Position numbers and translations under genes: made by a program
Source: Chaetomium olivaceum
Lineage: Eukaryota > Ascomycota > Sordariomycetes > Sordariales > Chaetomiaceae
Assembly: GCA_039881045.1 (NCBI GenBank)
Contig: JAYWVB010000042.1
Location: 248,001-312,000 of the forward strand
Length of the DNA: 64,000 bases
Direction of reading: 5' to 3'
Part shown: positions 57,444 to 64,000 of the stretch, one piece after another
Layout: each line of letters starts with the position of its first letter
Numbering within the stretch: the stretch's first letter is position 1
Notes under the pieces: generated by a model
What the model saw: only the letters and a program-made list of their open reading frames with translations
Databases searched by the model: none
What the model was told of the DNA's origin: nothing

Positions 57444-60400
57444 GGTGGGCGCTGGCGATAAGGGGAGGGGTTGTGGTTGATGCAGATCGGGGGACGGGGT
57501 GGCCGACTTTGTTTGCAGGTTGAGGTTGGACGGCGACGACGAGGTGTTGTGATCAGAGGGCCTGGGCTGGATGGTTTAGCGGTTTCGTTAGGTTTGGCGT
57601 TTTCTGCGCATCATACGGCATGCGGGGCCGCTTGGGAATGGTGTATGATATGCAGGTAATTGGTATCTATCATCAAGACTCTTTTGCACCGAGGCTGCCA
57701 TTTTACGCTGACAAAGAGGGTTGGCGATGCCCTCAGTGAGAAAAGCGTCATTGCGCTCAAGGCTTCACTGTCTACGGTTCTGCTCATAATATGTGCCAGG
57801 CAGAGGCACGATACGGAATGGAGGCTCGAGCTTCGAGTGAGGGTCTTGCTGGTGACGGTGCTGGTGTCCGTGGCCGAGGATCACCCTCAGGCACTATATA
57901 TATAACTTCCCGCACGTCATATTCAACAAGAAACAATTGACCGTGGTCAAGTTGTAAGAGTGTCACCCCCCGGGCAGAGAGCTCACTCACACTCCCGACG
58001 GGGAGGCCGCGAGTTCGAGCCACGACCTGCCCGGGGGGCTAGGGCTTGTGCGGCGGCCCTAGTCGGAGTAAACCTGCCCGGGGGTTTCGTAGCCAGCCAC
58101 CGCCCGACGGGGCGCTGATGGTGAGCTTTTGCCGTTTTTTCCCTTTTTGTTGATCTTGTCTACGTTGTGTTTTGGAGGTGTTTGTCCTCTTTTCAGCGGT
58201 TTATATGCCTCCCATTTTTTTTTATAATCTTTTAACTATCACGATAACGAAGCTATCACGGGCCTCAGCTTCCCTACCCCTGCTAAATTCGGAGAATGAT
58301 GACTGATGCATGACCTGCTAAACCCCCTCTAATCGATAACGAATAACTGCCTTAGCTATAAGTCAATCATTCCTCTCAGTTTCAGATTCACAGCCTCACT
58401 TCAGAGACACTCTACGCGGCCAAATTGGCGAATAGCAACGTACGTACTCCTCCTATGGTTGGTGTAAGCCAGTCTGCAACCTACCAGGTTTCAGCCCAAC
58501 CAAGCTGCGAACTCGTCTTCAGAGATCGATCTTCACGAACACTCCCGTGGAGCTTGCGAACCTTCCGGCGAGTGCCAATTCTCTCATTCCTTACTCGCTC
58601 CTGAGATGTGATGTTGACGTTGGGTTTGCTGACGTGGGACAAGGGCAGAAACATGCACGGGCGGTATGCATGACGCGCAAGGCATGACGCGCAAGGTCGC
58701 CGGTCTCGGCTGTCCCGGTTGCTCCCACTGATGCCCAACGCACGGTAGCCCCTATCTGGGTATATCGAAGAAGGAAGGGGCAAGACGGTCTGCTCGACAA
58801 AGTTGGGCAAACGCCGGCGTCGGGGTGGGTAGCACGGTCAATGATGGCGAATAGCTTCTCGCCGATGACTTGAGGTGTCATATCCACAGGACAGAAAACC
58901 TGCCGCTGAGTTGTTCCCAGATCACCACTGGGTACTCGTCGGTTGATGAGTTCCGATTTCTTCGGCTGCTGTCCTTGAGTGCGTTCATGATGCATGATGC
59001 CCGATATGGGGACCACGGCTAGATCCGTGGGGGACGAGTGGGCAATGGACGAGCAGAAGCTGACCTGCATCGTGCTATCAATGCAGTTGCTATTAAAGTA
59101 CCAGAGGGTCGAGCTGAATCACCAACACATGTGCTTGAGAGAGGAGGATGGGGGGGGCAGGCAACTACAGCCGTCTCGGATATTCGCTGATTGTTTCTAC
59201 TACAGCAGTTGAAGACAAGTGTACGAGCGAACACTGGATCAGGGGCCCAGAAAATTGCGTGCTCAGGTTGTTCTTGGGTCTTGGGTGTCTACAACTACGA
59301 TTTTACGGAAAAGACAAAGACATTTCCTTTTTCGAAAATATAGGACTCAACGAGATGTTGTCAACAAGGAGTTCAAGATTAGAACTTGCCCCCACCCCCA
59401 TTGATGGGCTCTCGGATGTCCCATTTCCCAAACCGAGGACCCCGAGGAAGAATTGCGCGAGAGGCATAACTGTGAGTGGCCAGATATATGCAGGAAGGTC
59501 GCAGTTGCAGCAAATCGAAGCGAAGCGAATGTGCAGAAATGCTGCCGAGCATGATGCTGCAATATGGGCCAATTTATTTTGTGGAAGTCCCTCATCACCA
59601 GTCATGTCATTCGCTCCTACTAGTAGACTTCCATGGTCGCTGTTCCTTTAATGCCTAAGGTATGACCCAAAACTCGGTTGTTCGGCAAGTAAGTCGTGGC
59701 TAATGCCAATGTTTCGTAAAGGCAGTCGCGGCCATGACCTTTGGGATGAGGACGGAAGTTGCGGTCGAAACGATAAGGTCTGTGCTCCTCTAACCCCACC
59801 AGCTCCTCCAGGGTCCAGCAGGGGAAGGACACGGACCACTGGCGTTCCATTACCATTCATACTCGGATCTTGGCGCGCGAGTCTTTGCTGTGGGCATCCG
59901 TACTGTACCTCATTCACCAACAGACCGGAAGTGCAACAACCTGGAATTCAACATCGGCTCAAGTACTTCGTACAGGACCTTTAATTCCCATAGTCTTCCC
60001 GCCCTCGCACCGGTCAAACCAAGCCAGCGGGAATGCTGCAACCAATCTAATCATCTCACATCGGCCATCAATCACATGTTCAACTGCCGGATGCACCTAC
60101 CCAACTGAGCCAAGTAGGTAGTACCTACTGAATCTCCCGCAGCCGAGTGCAGTCCCCAGCCCTTTGGCTCAAGCGCTGGTTTTGGTCACCGCCGTCGTGA
60201 AACCCAAACTTAGGTGCTGCTCTTGAATAACTATCATGAGCCGCGGTATATTCCGAAAACTAACGTCTTGAATCTCACAATTGTTTCTATAATTGGACAA
60301 AACACAACACTGGTTTGGCTGTTCGCTCAGTGGCCGCAGATCAGGCGGCCCTTTCGCGCCCGGCACTCGTCCGCGGGGGCGCTATCTCGGAGCCATAGAC

Positions 60401-63400
60401 TCGGGATGGCCATGGATGGCCAGCCACAAAAGCATCGACGACACTTCCCTGATGCCTTTACGGGCCGACGCATCCAGACCGACTTGAACAACTCTTCGGC
60501 GGCGGCGGACAAACACGCCATTCATCAAGTGCCCATGAACCGCAATGCTTTTGTGTGCCTCCCGGCTTTCGGTCTGGAGCTGCTCATTCGTCAATGCATT
60601 ATCCAGTAACCGCCCAGGAGAGTCGATGATGCCTGTCTCCCCTTTTCTGGTTCCCAGATGACCACACGGCGTTCCGTCAAACGAACAGGATTCCAGCCTA
60701 GCCACGATCTTCCTGGTCCATCCGGGTGGATTCGTTCATTTGAAGTGGTCATGGGACCTACAAAGCGCTTCAAGAGATCCACCTTCCGCACAGGTCCAGA
60801 CGTCGCAGAACAACGCATGCAGTGAGATGCCAGTGATGCGATCGTGTCGGGCACCTTTGGTGGGAGAGAGGATGGTGAGCGATTGGGCTTTTTGGACCGG
60901 CTCGATGACGCATGCGAACATCGGGCTGTCCTCGACCCCAATCGAGGATCCTTGCAGCGCGGCGGATCTTCGTTTTGCGTGGCAGCCCCTCGCTGCGCTC
61001 ATGGATGCACGCTGTGGGACTACGAAGTACGAAGTACTCATCCCACCTGCAAGTTCTCCTACACCGTAACCCTCGAGAAAGGGTCCCATCGTCAGGCTTT
61101 GGGATGGGGTCTTCATGTTGCCGATGCTTGCCAGTTAGTTATGCAGTCCCATCCTGCCGTCACCGCGGCGGACGACGCTGGCCGCAATAAGTCTCGTGCA
61201 GCACACCCTCCCGAGTTGTTGCGGAGTGGCAGCACGATGGAGCGGAGGGCTGCGGGTAATGGCTGATCATGGACTATTTGGTCGAGGTACATACATGGGA
61301 GCAAGACAATCCAATCCGCAACTGCCCCACCATCATCACTCGGCGCTGGCAGCATCGTCAGAAAGCTGGCACCCAACGAACACGGCAGCAACATGCCACG
61401 ATCAGAGTGGGGGAGATCGCAAAAGGGGACGGGATTGAGTTCTCAGGAACAAGCCTATGGGAGCACGCCCTAGTGCTGCATCTCAGAGACCAAGCGAAGG
61501 GCTGACGAAGCTGCCAAATGTTGAACGCCCAGAGGCGTCGCCGGGTTGGAACGGAGAGACATGGAAGCTCCGGATCGATGCGAGAACCCACAATGCCTTT
61601 GACAGCCTGGTGCAGATCGCGTCGCTCCTCTGCCTTCCCGTTTTGTCCAACTGGCACCCACAGACCCGATTCCGTCTCGCCGGAATGTTCGAATCTCCAG
61701 GTCAGGAGGAGTCGGCCTCGGGCCGTGAGACGGCCCCTTAGGAAAGGGAAGTCAGACGAAGAACGTTTGGCCCTTTTTTCTCATTGTCTCTTGAGAACCA
61801 CGTGCCGGCTGAAGGTTTATCGAGCAAGTGTCAACAAAGTCAGTCCATTCGCCGCGTCTCAGACTCTCTGGGTCAGCTGCTTCGAAGAGCCTGGTGTTAG
61901 AGTTGCCACTGCGCGCGCTTCACGTTCGGCCTCGTGTTGCCCATTTCCCTTGACCGCCCAAGCTGTAAAAAAAAAACCCCGAACAATAACCGAAACGCAC
62001 CATAAACAGATAATCGACCTGATCATTCGAGGCTTCAAAAAGATGTAGATGTTGACCCAATTGCCCCATTCACCCAAAATGTCTTGAACTGGGAGCCCCT
62101 TCATGAATTGGACCCCGTGAGAGCTATTTGTGTCCCGGAAGCGAGAAGCGAGCAGGTGACCAATACAACTCTGCTCCACATCGGGCCTCCGACAGGGGGC
62201 GAACAAAGACGGCAGGATTGACCCACACACTCGAGACACCCGGAAGCCACAAGCACTGGCCAGCAGGCGGCCTGGCACGCCTGGCAGCCTGTCCCGAGTT
62301 GTCCCCACCAAGAGCTCGCTGGCGCGCCTTGAGGCTATTTCCAAGACCCCGTTCAGGTACGGAGAACGGGATACTACTATCGCCATCGGATCACGTCACA
62401 GGCGTCAATAGGCGTCACAGGCATTTGGTTGCAGCGTCCCTAGCTCAACTCTCCCTAGTTATACCGACTTGCGGCTTGCTTCAGGCCAGCCAGCGTAGAT
62501 AATAATGAATATTGTGTAGGCTCTGGCCCACCTCTGGCAGCGAAAACGAGTGCAAAGTGCTGCATCGTCAGTGACGCCGTTGAAGGGGCACTGGCCATCA
62601 GCTGCCCAAAGCACACCGAAACAGGACACGGGCCACCTCCCTTGCCTACCCTATTGCTGTCATTTCATCACCGACCCCAGCACCCCCGGGTTTCTCTTTG
62701 TTTATTGAAGAGTTGCATTGTCACCTTTCTTCCCATCAATTGTGTCAACAACCTGGAACCTGTGCCGCTGATCTTGGGGCTGGGGATTTCCCGATCAACA
62801 GTTAACCGCCCCGACCAACCAAACAGAGGCCATTTCCACTTCGTTACCTCCCATTCCACCGGGCAAGGCACGAGCCACAGCGGCCACCCTGCCAACCCTG
62901 CGTTGGAGCTAGTTAAACTGACAACGGCCCGGAGCGAACCCCTCACCACGCGAGCAAGAGCCAGTCCGTCTCGCCAATCCTCCTCCTCCAACCCCCCAAC
63001 GGCTCTGCACACAATCTCGCTGCAACACGAAAAACAAGCGCGCGTAAGTGTCTGAGGTTTCCCGCTGTCCGTTTCAACTCTTCTTGTGCCCCCCCCCCTT
63101 CCAAATTCTCCTTCGCGGTCTCGCCCTACACCGAGCTATCCCAAAACACTCACCTGCCTCCCAACCCTTGCCCCTTCCCGGCCCCAACCCCTCATCTGGC
63201 CTGCGCTGGTTGGCTGCAGCGATCGTACAGAGCGCCAAGTCTCTGGCCATCTGACCTCACCAGATGCGCGCGGGCTGCAGCATGCGAAGGCAGGATTTTT
63301 GCAGCAGCAGAGCAGCAGAGCAGCAAAAAACACAGCAAAAACAGCAGTGTTGCGCACGTCGATCTGTCTCGTCTTGCGGCCCTCTCTCCTGTTGCTCCTG

Positions 63401-64000
63401 TTTCCTCTCTTTGCGCCTTCCCAATTCCCCCTCCATGTTGCACCGCTTGGGGCGACGTTGCGCTATTCGCTGTCGGCCATTTCTTTGATCGCGGCGCACT
63501 GCTGCGAGGGCAGGGTGCTTTGCTTGTTCCCGCTGGTAGGCCAGATCCAGATCAAGCCGCCCGTCGTCGAGTCCATGCGTCTTGCATCCTCGCGGAGCCA
63601 CTTGACCCTGGCCAGCGCCGCTTGCTGCACACGCCAGGCTGCCCTTGTGGGTGGTCGCCACCACAGTGCCCTGTTGTTCCCCGCCGTCATTTCACTTAGC
63701 TAGCGCGCCCGCCCCTCCAAAACCTCACTTCATCCCGGCCCGGCCTCTGAAATTCAAACCTCCCCTTCTTGCTGCCCTCACATCCTCCCCTCTCGCCAAC
63801 ATTCACATGGTCTCCACCCAGCTTTGGAAACCTCACCACCACGCTTTCCTCAACTCATCGACAGACCATTGCATGACTCACGAACTTCTCAGAAGTTTCA
63901 TCTAACCACGGGGCCCTACTTAAACAGTTCCCTCACCAACCTACTCCAGCCCCCCCACCTCACCTGGAAGTTCTGTCTGTCTGCAGCCCACCGCCAGCTG
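57444..64000. other. 6.5 kb right-hand stretch without a supported protein gene
   Basis: Apart from the SINE-like element I find no protein gene that I can support. The open frames (for example 59148-59651, 60844-61266, 61518-62048, 61859-62386 minus and 63086-63703) lack domains and credible splice structure. A tandem GAAGTAC motif lies at 61021-61037 and a TAGGTA inverted repeat near 60113-60130. From about 62640 to the end the plus strand is pyrimidine-rich, with short CAG-type runs near 63300, resembling the promoter and leader of a gene that would start beyond the window; that is inference. Confidence 0.5.
57941..58150 (+). mobile_element. tRNA-derived SINE-like element
   Basis: An A-box-like TGGTCAAGTTG (57944-57954) and a B-box-like GAGTTCGAGCC (58011-58021) are arranged as in a Pol III internal promoter. 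The ends CGTGG and CCACG can pair as in a tRNA. Between the boxes lies extra sequence with a 12-base inverted repeat (57966-57977 with 58027-58038), so it is not a functional tRNA. A tRNA-unrelated body follows, with a second CTAGGGC/GCCCTAG hairpin, ending in T-runs (58135-58140 and beyond). No target-site duplication is seen and no second copy is present in the window. The ends given are approximate. Confidence 0.5.

Noticed and set aside
57941..58030. A functional tRNA gene
   Set aside because: A-to-B box spacing of about 67 nt, imperfect T-stem and no clean anticodon arm.
62642..63703. Plus-strand frames near the right edge as a new gene
   Set aside because: Pyrimidine-rich, low-complexity translations without domains; more like a leader or promoter of a gene beyond the edge.
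1..64000. Biosynthetic cluster, CRISPR, prophage or rRNA content
   Set aside because: No megasynthase, no repeat-spacer pattern, no phage or transposase genes and no rRNA were seen.

Overview
The window is nuclear DNA of a filamentous ascomycete, most likely a Sordariomycete and probably Sordariales. The evidence is short GT-AG introns (about 50-165 nt) with CTAAC/CTGAC branch sites, GC-rich coding sequence, low-complexity Ser/Pro/Gln-rich inserts, and proteins typical of that class. Nothing is bacterial or viral. I cannot fix the species.

Layout, left to right: a GID7/WDR26-like E3 subunit running off the left edge (minus, <1-1212); an NDR-family AGC kinase carrying an in-frame TAG (plus, 2844-4855); a 5.9 kb stretch without a supported gene; a PH-like-domain protein (plus, 10736-12821); exportin-2/CSE1 (minus, 14298-17657), divergent from tuberin/TSC2 (plus, 19068-24119); a 4 kb gene-free stretch; a tandem GNAT protein with a GH3 C-terminal region but no GH3 barrel (minus, 28212-29898); CENP-I/Mis6 (plus, 32237-34777), convergent with a CAF16-type ABC ATPase (minus, 35106-35994); CYK3 (minus, 36876-41115), divergent from a GCK-III/SID1-like kinase (plus, 42658-44947); RAI1 (minus, 45810-47499), divergent from exocyst SEC8 (plus, 48082-51401); KNR4/SMI1 (plus, 53844-55564); VPS68/TMEM50 (plus, 56676-57443); then 6.5 kb with no supported gene apart from a tRNA-derived SINE-like element near 57.94-58.15 kb.

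The genes are mostly housekeeping: nuclear transport, RNA 5'-end quality control, exocytosis, vacuolar sorting, kinetochore, TOR and glucose signalling. A septation/morphogenesis theme recurs (NDR kinase, GCK-III kinase, CYK3, SEC8, KNR4). They form no operon or biosynthetic cluster.

Two results matter most for a user of this sequence. First, exon-phase arithmetic shows ten one-base insertions or deletions in seven otherwise well-conserved genes, every one inside a homopolymer, and possibly an eleventh in RAI1. This looks like consensus error, not decay. Second, the NDR kinase has a nonsense codon of a different kind (TGG or TAY to TAG), which could be a real mutation. Other points of interest are a 13-residue repeat array in CYK3 in which 12 of 15 units contain a Cdk consensus S-P-x-R site, a GC-AG intron, and a stop-free 111-nt intron in CENP-I that would encode a Lys/Arg-rich insert if retained. 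I did not find a clearly novel multi-gene system.
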